From Polaribacter sp. Hel1_85 (lineage in GTDB: Bacteria; Bacteroidota; Bacteroidia; Flavobacteriales; Flavobacteriaceae): 64,000 nt of DNA. The stretch is from positions 749,001 to 813,000 of the forward strand of contig NZ_JPDS01000002.1 in the NCBI RefSeq assembly GCF_000766795.1, written 5' to 3'. Below are positions 47,770-55,054 of this stretch, in pieces (the first letter of the stretch is position 1; every line of letters begins with the position of its first letter). A model generated the notes under the pieces. The model ran no database searches, was not told where the DNA came from, and saw nothing but the letters and a program-made list of their open reading frames with translations. A program made the translations under genes and the position numbers.

Positions 47770-47801
47770 AAAATAGAAAGAAGTAATTCTTTCTATTTTT
47801 T
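47770..47801 (+). terminator. Rho-independent terminator
   Basis: A perfect 13-bp stem (AAAATAGAAAGAA with TTCTTTCTATTTT) around GTAA, followed by T residues, 5 bp after the 117-residue gene. Confidence 0.85.
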
Positions 47802-47821
47802 ATCCTTTTATCTATAGGGGT

Positions 47822-47908
47822 GGTAAACCTGGTAATCGTGGTAAACCTCAACATTGGTAGGGGTTTAGAGAGGTGATCTGATTGGTAAACTACTGGTAAA
47901 GGTGGTAA
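47822..47908. repeat. Cluster of GGTAA repeats, iteron-like
   Basis: Six GGTAA units (starting 47822, 47831, 47840, 47884, 47895, 47904) and one GGTAG (47856) occur in 87 bp. Several are spaced 9-11 bp apart and two are within a repeated TGGTAAACCT. The DNA is locally more G-rich on this strand than its surroundings and is not coding. It may be a set of protein-binding sites of the element, such as integrase or replication/transfer sites. The remainder of the 414-bp gap up to 48178 is AT-rich, with a terminator at 48111-48140. Confidence 0.5.
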
Positions 47909-48110
47909 GGTGCATAAAAAAACCACCTATTCAATCTGATTAATTAAATTTGTTGTGTTTTTGAATTTTAAATTTGATCTAAATAATTTTTTCCCATTAA
48001 AAATCAAGTTCTAAAATCTTATAGATTTTAAGATAGAAAAGGCTAAATAATCATATATTATTTGGGACATAACAACTTGTGCCCTGCTATAATTTTATAA
48101 AATTAATAAT

Positions 48111-48140
48111 AAAAACCCCCGCCAGGCTTTGACAGGGGTT
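48111..48140 (-). terminator. Rho-independent terminator of the integrase operon
   Basis: On the - strand AACCCCTG, a 10-base loop and a GGCGGGGGTT arm followed by TTT lie 39 bp beyond the last small gene. It is the most GC-rich hairpin in the element. Confidence 0.65.
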
Positions 48141-48178
48141 ATTATGGTTCACTTTTCTGTTTAAAAAAAATATATATT

Positions 48179-48400
48179 TTACTTACAAGCTTGGTTTTTT
48201 CTATATATAAGATATTCAACACCCTGCAAGGCTCCTACTCCTAATAGTGTTAAAGCTGCAGATTTTGCTATTTCAGATCTTTTACATTGTATTGAGCCTA
48301 GACGAATAATTTGATCAAGAATATCTTCTAACTTATCTTTTTCAGATTTATCTTGTTTAGCAATTAAGGTTTTGCTTTTTAAATCTTTATTTTTTTTCAT
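48179..48400 (-). CDS. Small hypothetical protein, last gene of the integrase operon
   Basis: A 73-residue protein. The first 45 residues are highly charged (KKNKDLKSKTLIAKQDKSEK) and could form a helix. Residues 46-64 (AALTLLGVGALQGVEYLIY) are hydrophobic enough for one membrane segment. No family is recognised. It lies 59 bp after the 72-residue gene and is followed by a terminator, so it is plausibly the operon end. Confidence 0.5.
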   Translation of the reverse strand: MKKNKDLKSKTLIAKQDKSEKDKLEDILDQIIRLGSIQCKRSEIAKSAALTLLGVGALQGVEYLIYRKNQACK

Positions 48401-48459
48401 TGTTTAATATTTATGCCTGAAAAGCTACATAGCTTTTTCGATGGCAGTTGCTGAAAGAA

Positions 48460-48678
48460 TTACTTCTTTCTCTCTTCGTTTTCTATTTTTTGAGAAGAGG
48501 TTTTGTTTATTATTTTAGATTGTTGTTCTAAAGCAGTTTTCTTTCCATCAGCCAACCCTAAGAGATAATCATTCTCTAAAACTCCGTCTTTAATAAAATT
48601 TAAAACATCTTTGTTCGATTCTTCCTGCATTATGGAATATCCATGGTTAAAACCTAAAGTATATTTGTTTTTATTCAT
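48460..48678 (-). CDS. Small hypothetical protein
   Basis: A 72-residue soluble protein starting MNKNKYTLGFNHGYSIMQEE, with a charged C-terminus. It begins 1 bp after the stop of the helix-turn-helix gene, so the two are translated together. The GFNHGY and LGLADGKK segments suggest a small helical protein. I recognise no family. Tight coupling to a putative excisionase suggests an element-specific role. Confidence 0.5.
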   Translation of the reverse strand: MNKNKYTLGFNHGYSIMQEESNKDVLNFIKDGVLENDYLLGLADGKKTALEQQSKIINKTSSQKIENEERKK

Positions 48679-48679
48679 T

Positions 48680-48952
48680 TTAAATTAAATTTTTATTACT
48701 TTTTTCGTTTAGGTATGCTGCTATTGATTCTATATCATAAAGTATGATTTTTGCGTTTACATTGCTGTATATAATTTTATTTTCATCTCTTAATTTTTGT
48801 AGTGTAGTCTTACTTTTAATCCCTAAAAGTTTCATTGCTTCTTCCTTCCCAATCCACTTGTTTATTATCTGCCCCTTCAAAATACTTGTCATTTCAGACA
48901 GTTGAGTGAAGATTCTTTCTAATTCTTCAATCACTATTTTAGTTTGTTTCAC
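48680..48952 (-). CDS. Helix-turn-helix protein, excisionase-like
   Basis: A 90-residue protein. Residues 33-85 form a winged helix-turn-helix of the MerR/excisionase type: WIGKEEAMKLLGIKSKTTLQKLRDE is the recognition region, followed by an IILYDIESIAAYL closing. An N-terminal amphipathic helix may mediate dimerization. Such proteins beside tyrosine recombinases usually steer excision or regulate element genes. It overlaps the upstream gene by 4 bp and is spaced 1 bp from the next, so it is in the integrase operon. Confidence 0.75.
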   Translation of the reverse strand: MKQTKIVIEELERIFTQLSEMTSILKGQIINKWIGKEEAMKLLGIKSKTTLQKLRDENKIIYSNVNAKIILYDIESIAAYLNEKSNKNLI

Positions 48953-49236
48953 CTTAGTTCTTGTTTTTGAAAATTAGTATTTATGTAGACTAAAAATATC
49001 ATTCTATCTTTTTCAGAAAGATGGTTATGTGTTTTTACTGAATCTCTAAATTTCCAAAAATGCACGTAATTAAATAATGCATCAGGACATTCACTTCTAT
49101 AATCAAATTTTGAGGAATCTACTCCTTTATATTTAGGGTAGAACATCCAAATAAAATCGTTTAAAGTCCCAATTTCATTAAAGTGTTCAAAATTACTCCT
49201 TACAACAGGTGTTAAGCTTTCATATGTTATTTTCAT
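48949..49236 (-). CDS. Small hypothetical protein between integrase and excisionase-like gene
   Basis: A 95-residue soluble protein rich in aromatic residues (FIWMFYPKYKG, FNYVHFWKFRD). It starts 7 bp after the integrase stop and overlaps the next gene by 4 bp (ATGA arrangement). No family is recognised. Conservation beside Bacteroidota integrases would have to be checked. It is probably a genuine gene because of the tight spacing on both sides. Confidence 0.55.
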   Translation of the reverse strand: MKITYESLTPVVRSNFEHFNEIGTLNDFIWMFYPKYKGVDSSKFDYRSECPDALFNYVHFWKFRDSVKTHNHLSEKDRMIFLVYINTNFQKQELR

Positions 49237-49243
49237 TTTTTTA

Positions 49244-50458
49244 TTAAAAATTAATTACCTTTTCCAAGGCCTCATCTTCTGCTTTATGCATAAAGTTTTT
49301 CTGGTAATTCATTGTGGTAGCAATATTGCTGTGCCTATACAATTTTTGCAAGATTTCAACAGAGATCTTATCTCCGGAAAGGTTTCCAAACGAATGCCTG
49401 GAAATATGCATCGTAATCTTTTTATCGATTTTTAGATGACTTGCAATGTGACTGAGGTATTTATTAAATTTTTTGGTTGCAGTTTTCGTTTTAGTTAATA
49501 CATCTTTTGGACTCTCCAAAATTGCTTTTTTTAATTCAGGAAAAATAAAATCCTCCTGACCTTCTTTGTTATTTTCATATTTCTTTAAAATTATCTTTGT
49601 TTTTTCTTTTAGAGGAATTGATAAGCGCTTAGAATTCTTATTCATCTGATAATAAAGCCTATCATCTATAATATCAGACCACTTAACTTTTAAAACATCA
49701 CCAACTCTCATTCCAGCAGAGTAAAAACTAAAAAGCCAGACATTTCTTGCGTGGTTTTCTTGTAAACTTAAATCTGAAGCATTTTCTATTTTCTGTATTT
49801 CCGTAATATTTAAACCTATCTTTTGTGTTTCTGGAAACTTAATTTTAATTTTATCTTTCCCAAACGGATAGAACTTTTGATCAATAACACCTTCTTTGAT
49901 TGCTCTATTAAAAAGAGTTCTAATCACAATTAGATTATTGGCTATTGATCTCTCAGAATTTTTTCTTTTTACCCTTAAGTGAATTATAAATCTTCTTAAA
50001 AAATCTTCGTTTATTTCGTTAAAAAAAAGTGTCTCTGTTTTAGCAAAATTGATAACGTGGTTAACTCTGGGTTTATCAGAATTTAACCTAGAAAGTTTAC
50101 CATTAACTTGAAGCTCATCTAGAAACCTTTTGCCTAAAGAATTAAATGTTTCAGAACCTTGAGGTTTAACAATGCTTCTTTTTATATGCTTTGTTGAAAA
50201 ATCCTTATTTTTTGCCTGTAATTCTAAAACTGTTTCACTAGCTTCAGCTAGTTTTTTAATAAGTAGGTTATTAAGTCTAGTGGAGTTTGGATGCGATTTC
50301 TTAACCTTTTTATTTCTAACATCCCAATTTTTTTCCTCTAAATAATATCCTGTATAGACAAATGTTGTCTTTCTATTTTTAGTAATACGAATAGCTAAAG
50401 GGAACTCTCCTTTTTTGTTTGATTTTTTCCTTAAAACTATTTTTATACTTGATGACAT
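49244..50458 (-). CDS. Tyrosine recombinase / phage-type integrase
   Basis: A 404-residue site-specific recombinase. The N-terminal Arm-DNA-binding domain (residues 1-90) and a SAM-like core-binding domain (about 105-205) precede the catalytic domain. Catalytic residues are Arg251 (SAGMRVGDV), His351 and Arg354 (HISRHSFG), His376 (YRHSN) and Tyr385 (MNYQ). The architecture is that of integrases of Bacteroidota genomic islands and conjugative elements. It is first in a - strand operon with an excisionase-like gene. It is divergent from a CI-like repressor and close to a tRNA-Leu 3' fragment at 51449, the probable attachment site. Confidence 0.93.
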   Translation of the reverse strand: MSSSIKIVLRKKSNKKGEFPLAIRITKNRKTTFVYTGYYLEEKNWDVRNKKVKKSHPNSTRLNNLLIKKLAEASETVLELQAKNKDFSTKHIKRSIVKPQGSETFNSLGKRFLDELQVNGKLSRLNSDKPRVNHVINFAKTETLFFNEINEDFLRRFIIHLRVKRKNSERSIANNLIVIRTLFNRAIKEGVIDQKFYPFGKDKIKIKFPETQKIGLNITEIQKIENASDLSLQENHARNVWLFSFYSAGMRVGDVLKVKWSDIIDDRLYYQMNKNSKRLSIPLKEKTKIILKKYENNKEGQEDFIFPELKKAILESPKDVLTKTKTATKKFNKYLSHIASHLKIDKKITMHISRHSFGNLSGDKISVEILQKLYRHSNIATTMNYQKNFMHKAEDEALEKVINF

Positions 50459-50528
50459 AGGATTGTAATTGATGATTATTTTTATTTACATTTAACTTTT
50501 ATATTTAGTTCATTAAATTGAGTTGCAA

Positions 50529-50553
50529 ATTTATACATAAATAAAGTATAAAT
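50529..50553. promoter_or_regulatory. Palindromic operator between integrase and repressor genes
   Basis: ATTTATAC and GTATAAAT form an 8-9-8 inverted repeat in the divergent gap. A second AATAAAGTAT copy at 50559-50568 repeats the one at 50540-50549 with a 19-bp period. The location fits binding by the CI-like repressor to control both genes. A TAAATTTG at 50569 looks like a Bacteroidota -7 element but is very near the repressor start. Confidence 0.6.
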
Positions 50554-50580
50554 ACAAAAATAAAGTATTAAATTTGAAAT

Positions 50581-51306
50581 ATGTCAAATCAAAAAGATAT
50601 TAGCGAAAGGTTTAAGCTTGTTTATAAGGAGCTTACGTTAAACGGAGATATTAAATCAAAAAGAGATTTAGCTACTAATGTGGGGTATTCTCCACAAGGT
50701 GTAGCAGAAATATTTAGCGGAAGAGCAAAATTCAACCTTAAATTCCTAGAAAGATTTTGTAATACCTATGATGTTAGTTTAGATTTTTTAGTCTTTGGAT
50801 TTGAAAAGCAGCGAAAATATCCTTTGTTTATAAAATCATCGAACAATCAAAAAAAGGAAGAGAATGTGTATAATGAAGATTCCGAAAGAAACTTAATTCC
50901 ATTATTTGAACTCGCTTCTATTCCTGGGTATGAAAATGATATGTATAAATATGTACCCAATAAACCAATTTACTATATGGATATTCCTGATTTTTCTGGT
51001 TGTAAAGCCTTCAGAGCACATTCAAGTAGTATGGAAAAGTTGATTAAAAAGGATGATATTCTTTTTGCAACTAAAGAGGAAAACTGGAAAAATAATATTG
51101 AATATGGTCAAGTTTATATGATTTTTGCAGGTTATGGTCGATATTTTTTAAAATATATTAGAAAAGCTAAAAATGATAAGAAATGTTTTCTATTGCAGTC
51201 AGAAAACCCAAAATTTGATGATTTTGACCTTCCTAAGGAACAAATAACATCTATCTGGCTTATCCATGGATGGCAAAATAAAATGGTAGAAGTAAATAAG
51301 TTATAA
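50581..51306 (+). CDS. CI/LexA-like repressor (XRE helix-turn-helix with S24-type domain)
   Basis: A 241-residue regulator. Residues 5-70 are an XRE helix-turn-helix (KRDLATNVGYSPQGVAEIFSG). The C-terminal half is an S24/LexA-like fold with FRAHSSSMEKLIKKDD carrying the candidate Ser nucleophile and YFLKYIRK carrying the Lys. The FAGYGRYFLKY portion is less canonical, so self-cleavage is likely but not certain. It is divergent from the integrase operon across a palindromic operator. The arrangement implies an element switched by DNA damage or a similar signal. Confidence 0.82.
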   Translation: MSNQKDISERFKLVYKELTLNGDIKSKRDLATNVGYSPQGVAEIFSGRAKFNLKFLERFCNTYDVSLDFLVFGFEKQRKYPLFIKSSNNQKKEENVYNEDSERNLIPLFELASIPGYENDMYKYVPNKPIYYMDIPDFSGCKAFRAHSSSMEKLIKKDDILFATKEENWKNNIEYGQVYMIFAGYGRYFLKYIRKAKNDKKCFLLQSENPKFDDFDLPKEQITSIWLIHGWQNKMVEVNKL

Positions 51307-51319
51307 CATTAATTTTATT

Positions 51320-51339
51320 GGTACAACATAGGTACAACA
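51320..51339. repeat. Direct GGTACAACA pair, candidate integrase arm sites
   Basis: GGTACAACA occurs at 51320-51328 and 51331-51339, one helical turn apart, about 110 bp from the tRNA fragment. Paired short repeats of this kind flank att cores of phage-type integrases. The role is inferred from position. Confidence 0.45.
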
Positions 51340-51448
51340 AATGATGGTTTATAATGATTTAACATAAATTACTATAATATTAAAAAAAACTCAAAATGCT
51401 GATTTTATTTAATTTACGATTCATTACGCCATATATCAATACATTCTT

Positions 51449-51505
51449 CGCTGGATTCAAAATCCAGTTCTTTCGGGAGTGTGGGTTCGATTCCCACCTT
51501 GAGTA
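51449..51505 (+). tRNA. Partial tRNA-Leu(CAA), 3' portion only; candidate attR
   Basis: From the anticodon arm onward the sequence folds as a tRNA-Leu: anticodon stem CTGGA/TCCAG with loop TTCAAAA (anticodon CAA), a long leucine-type variable arm (TTCTTTCGGGAGT), T arm GTGGG-TTCGATT-CCCAC and acceptor strand CTTGAGT plus A. The D arm and the 5' acceptor strand (expected ACTCAAG) are absent upstream. Therefore it is not a working gene but the duplicated 3' end left by integration, with a terminator still attached. It lies 143 bp after the repressor gene. Confidence 0.75.
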
Positions 51506-51514
51506 CAAATAGAA

Positions 51515-51546
51515 AACCTCAACTTTTACAAGTTGAGGTTTTTTTG
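51515..51546 (+). terminator. Rho-independent terminator behind the tRNA fragment
   Basis: A perfect 11-bp stem (AACCTCAACTT with AAGTTGAGGTT) around TTAC, then six T residues. It sits 9 bp after the tRNA 3' end, as expected for an ancestral tRNA terminator. Confidence 0.88.
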
Positions 51547-51867
51547 ATTACCACAAGACATTAACAATAAAATTGTTAATGAGCATATTAATGCTTTTAA
51601 ATTATTGAATTGTTTCATATTTACACAGAGAATTCCTAAATGTTAACTAACTTTTTTTTGATAAAAAACTTTTCTACAAAGCTAATTATAAAGGCATATT
51701 ATTCTATTCACAAAATTTACCCTTAACACATTTGTAAAATTTATGTAGCAACAAAAAAATAAAACATTAAAATTAACGCATAAAAAAAACCCTCAAAAAG
51801 AGGGGTTTTAAATATTAGTAATTATAATTTTCAACACTAAATAAAAGGATAATACTAATAGTTCAAT
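51547..51867. other. Gene-free region between attachment site and porin gene
   Basis: These 321 AT-rich bases have no gene. The only clear element is the terminator at 51783-51811 that serves the - strand porin gene. Confidence 0.5.
51783..51811 (-). terminator. Terminator of the nitrate-transport gene cluster
   Basis: On the - strand AAAACCCCTC and GAGGGTTTTTT pair around a short A/T loop and run into Ts, 57 bp beyond the porin stop. Confidence 0.7.
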
Positions 51868-53076
51868 TTATTTTCCACTAAAAAACTTAGGCTTAATTAT
51901 GATCATTGCCCAAGCCCAATTTTGTGTGCTATCTGCTCCAGTAACAGAACTTGGCTCAAAGAATTGAGAATATCCAGCTACTAATTTATAACCTTTAAAT
52001 CCTTTTGCTAAAACTAAATCTAGTTCACTCCCTAAACCTTCTTTTGTTAAAGATTGTTCTTTAAAACTATGGAACTTAACATTTAAACCATACCCTTTAG
52101 GTAGTTTAAAACCAGCTCCAATATTTAAATCAACCAAACCACCAGCATTTCCATGGTTTCCAACATAAAAACGGTCCATTAAACCATTAAATTTATGGTT
52201 TGTACCATGCAATGGGAAAAAAGCTGCAGAATCATCTGTTTTACCAGAAATAGATTCAAAACCTGCTAATAAAGTTACTTTTTCTGATGCTTTATAAGTA
52301 GCATCTAAGCTAAATAAACTAGCACCTTCTACAGCTACATCAGACAATCCATCTCCGCTAATTCTATCACCACTTTGTCCATATAAGTTTGCTGATAATC
52401 CAAAATCTCCTAGTGGTAATTTAGCGTGTATACCATAAGTGTATAAGGATGCTTTATTACTATCACCATTTTGATAAATAGTATTTAAAAGTAGTCCACT
52501 TAAATTAAGTTTACCAAAACTTTTATTAGCATGTATAAAAGCTAATTCTCTATAAGAGAATAATGTTGAAGTATCATAAATATTATCACCATATGTATTT
52601 AAAGAGTAACCAGCATCTAATTTAAAACCACTTTTAGAAGTATGTTTTAAAACACCTATATCATGAGTTCTTGCTTGTTGTGCCCAACCTAAACCACCTA
52701 AAATTCTTTGGTCGTCATAAGAAAGTGGCTGACGCCCTATCTTAAAATTCCAATTATCTGCCAACTTCAAATCCGCCCAAGCCTCTTGAACTCTAAAGTT
52801 TCCGTTACCAGCAGTAGAAATTTGTGGTCTATCTCCAAAAAGAAATACTTCTTGAAAACCTAAATAAACGGTATAGCCTTCTGTTTTATACTTTGCATTT
52901 ATTGCTGCCCTTACACTTGTTTGCAACCAAGAATCAGAGCCATCTGCTGCTGTTGATGATTGTCCATTTCCAAATAATTCTGTACGTGGTCTAAACTCTC
53001 CATCTAAGGTAAATTGTGCGTTTACATACTGAAAACTCGCTAACAATAGTGCTAAAATTATGTATTGTTTTTTCAT
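51868..53076 (-). CDS. Outer-membrane beta-barrel protein, alginate-export/porin-like
   Basis: A 402-residue exported protein (signal MKKQYIILALLLASFQYVNAQ). It is composed of amphipathic beta strands. WADLKLADNWNFKIGRQPLSYDDQRILGG resembles the Alginate_exp/porin family in which a 16-18-stranded barrel forms an anion-selective channel. The C-terminal strand ends in WAWAMIIIKPKFF. It follows the ATPase genes of the nitrate-type ABC importer on the same strand after 135 bp. A role as outer-membrane channel for nitrate or a related anion is the best inference, and alginate export itself is not implied. Confidence 0.75.
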   Translation of the reverse strand: MKKQYIILALLLASFQYVNAQFTLDGEFRPRTELFGNGQSSTAADGSDSWLQTSVRAAINAKYKTEGYTVYLGFQEVFLFGDRPQISTAGNGNFRVQEAWADLKLADNWNFKIGRQPLSYDDQRILGGLGWAQQARTHDIGVLKHTSKSGFKLDAGYSLNTYGDNIYDTSTLFSYRELAFIHANKSFGKLNLSGLLLNTIYQNGDSNKASLYTYGIHAKLPLGDFGLSANLYGQSGDRISGDGLSDVAVEGASLFSLDATYKASEKVTLLAGFESISGKTDDSAAFFPLHGTNHKFNGLMDRFYVGNHGNAGGLVDLNIGAGFKLPKGYGLNVKFHSFKEQSLTKEGLGSELDLVLAKGFKGYKLVAGYSQFFEPSSVTGADSTQNWAWAMIIIKPKFFSGK

Positions 53077-53211
53077 TTTTATTCTATTTTAATTTTTAAT
53101 TTAATTTTTGGTTGGCTGCGCAATATAAAAAGACAAAAACATCTTAAGTATGATAAATCTCATGTTTATGACGCTCTAAATAAAGCTTTTTCTACTATTT
53201 ATTTTTCTCTT

Positions 53212-54042
53212 TTAATGTTCTAAAAAATCTATTAAATGCTTTCTATAAGTATAATAATCATCATGTTCTAAAACTGATTTTCGTGTTCTTGGTCTTTCAA
53301 AATTGATATCTAAAATATCTCCAATTTTTGCTTTCGGACCACTTGTCATCATTACAACTCTGTCTGCTAAAAAGATAGCTTCATCAACATCGTGCGTAAT
53401 CATAACTGCTGTAATTTTTTCTTTATTCCAGATTTCGATTAAGATGTCTTGTAATTCTCCTCTTGTTAAAGAATCTAACATTCCAAAAGGCTCATCTAAT
53501 AAAAGTACTTTTGGTTTAATAGCAAATGCTCTTGCAATACCAACTCTCTGTTGCATTCCTTGAGATAACTCACTTGCTTTTTTATGAAAAGCGTCTTCTA
53601 AACCTACTTTTTGCAAGTAATATTTCGCAACATCTTCTCTTTCCTTTTTTGTTGCATCAGGAAAAACTTGATTTACGCCTAACATAACATTCTGTAAAGA
53701 AGTCATCCAAGGCATTAAACTTGGCGATTGAAAAATAACACCCCTATCTGGCCCAGGACCTTTTATATGTTTGCTCAATACAGAAATACTTCCTCCAGAA
53801 ATAGGATTCAAACCTGCAATCATAGAAAGCATTGTTGTTTTACCACAACCAGAATGCCCAATAATAGTTACAAATTCTTCTTTTTTTATCTGAAGATTTA
53901 AATCTTCCAAAACTACATAATCACCCTTTCGTGTTGGATATACTTTTTTTAAATCTTTTAAATCTAACATTACATCGCTCGAAGGAAAAATTCCATCTCT
54001 TGCTTCTTTTTTTGTTATTTTACTTTTTGTTGTAGTGCTCAT
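53212..54042 (-). CDS. ABC transporter ATPase, NrtD/SsuB-type
   Basis: A 276-residue ATPase with Walker A GHSGCGKTT, signature LSQGMQQRV and Walker B VLLLDEPFGMLD, and an H-loop THDVDEA. The family is the nitrate/sulfonate/taurine importer group. A 35-residue N-terminal extension precedes the fold. Its ATG overlaps the stop of the preceding ATPase gene by one base (TAATG), so the two are translationally coupled and probably form a heterodimer. Confidence 0.92.
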   Translation of the reverse strand: MSTTTKSKITKKEARDGIFPSSDVMLDLKDLKKVYPTRKGDYVVLEDLNLQIKKEEFVTIIGHSGCGKTTMLSMIAGLNPISGGSISVLSKHIKGPGPDRGVIFQSPSLMPWMTSLQNVMLGVNQVFPDATKKEREDVAKYYLQKVGLEDAFHKKASELSQGMQQRVGIARAFAIKPKVLLLDEPFGMLDSLTRGELQDILIEIWNKEKITAVMITHDVDEAIFLADRVVMMTSGPKAKIGDILDINFERPRTRKSVLEHDDYYTYRKHLIDFLEH

Positions 54043-54899
54043 TAGTTTCCAAATTTAAACTGGTTCACAAAATCCTTAGGAACTAAATCTGGAAGTATTA
54101 TTTCCTGTTTAGCTTCAGATTTACGCTCATTTCCAATATCCATTAAATACTCAATAATCTCATTTCTGGTTTTCTTAAAATTAGGATTATCATTCATTTC
54201 TGTTTTATCTCTCGGACGTTCTAAATCAATTTTAAACTCTGGCCCTAAAGTTGCATTTGGTCCAGGTCTTAAAGGAATAATTCTATCTGCCATATAAATT
54301 CCTTCATCCACATCATTAGTAATTAACAACGCTGTTCTTTTGTCTTTTCCCCAAATATTTAAAATTTCGTCTTGTAAATTTCCACGAGTTAAGGCATCTA
54401 AAGCACCTAAAGGTTCGTCCATAATTATCATTTCTGGTTTCATTGCCAAAGCTCTTGCAACGGCAACTCTTTGACGCATTCCACCAGATAATTCATTTGG
54501 TCTTTTATTAATTGCTGGAGTTAAACTCACCATTTCTACATAGTTTGCAACTATTTCATTTAACTCTTGCTTATTTTTCTTCGGAAAAGCTTCTTTAACT
54601 GCCATAAATACGTTCTGACCAACCGTTAACCAAGGCAACAATGAGTAATTTTGAAAGATAACTCCACGCTCATGGCTTGTACCAATCACAGGTTCTCCTT
54701 TAAACAAAACGGCTCCACTTGTTGGTGTGATTAATCCATTAATTAAATTTACTAAAGTTGTTTTTCCACTTCCTGTAAAACCTACAATAGCGACAAATTC
54801 TCCTTCTTCTATTTTCAAATTGATGTTAGACAACACTTCTGTTTCTCCATCGCCTTGATCGTAGCTTTTGTAAATATTATTTAGTTCTAAATATGCCAT
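54042..54899 (-). CDS. ABC transporter ATPase, NrtC-type (without fused binding domain)
   Basis: A 285-residue ATPase with Walker [10 protein letters not shown], signature LSGGMRQRV and Walker [13 protein letters not shown]. The usual His of the H-loop is replaced: TNDVDEG stands where THDVDEA is expected, while the partner ATPase retains it. The dimer may therefore have one degenerate site, as in other asymmetric ABC importers. Cyanobacterial NrtC carries a fused NrtA-like domain, which is absent here. A hairpin repeat separates it from the permease gene. Confidence 0.9.
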   Translation of the reverse strand: MAYLELNNIYKSYDQGDGETEVLSNINLKIEEGEFVAIVGFTGSGKTTLVNLINGLITPTSGAVLFKGEPVIGTSHERGVIFQNYSLLPWLTVGQNVFMAVKEAFPKKNKQELNEIVANYVEMVSLTPAINKRPNELSGGMRQRVAVARALAMKPEMIIMDEPLGALDALTRGNLQDEILNIWGKDKRTALLITNDVDEGIYMADRIIPLRPGPNATLGPEFKIDLERPRDKTEMNDNPNFKKTRNEIIEYLMDIGNERKSEAKQEIILPDLVPKDFVNQFKFGN

Positions 54900-54913
54900 T
54901 TCTTTATTATTTT

Positions 54914-55038
54914 GGGCGTTTCCTAAAAAGGTCGGGCTTTACGCTATATCTTTTTTATTTGTTCTCGATACATTTTGTTCATTCTTCACAAAACACTCGA
55001 ACTGACATAAAAAAGGATGCCGCTTCAATCCCTAACGC
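54914..55038 (+). repeat. Interspersed hairpin repeat, copy 2
   Basis: The same arms as at 44078-44170 are present: GGGCGTTTCCTAAAAAGGTC leading to GGGCTTTACGC on the left and CTTCAATCCCTAACGC on the right. The core is longer and different, an imperfect palindrome with TTTTGT and ACAAAA at its centre and TTTTTTAT against ATAAAAAA outside. It lies between the permease and ATPase genes of the - strand operon. Confidence 0.8.
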
Positions 55039-55054
55039 AGTTATGAACTCCTAA

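Noticed and set aside
47822..47908. CRISPR array
   Set aside because: The repeated units are only 5-10 bp with irregular spacing and no spacer pattern. No cas genes are present in the window.
51421..51505. A complete functional tRNA-Leu gene
   Set aside because: The D arm and 5' acceptor strand are missing upstream of the anticodon arm, so only the 3' portion is present.
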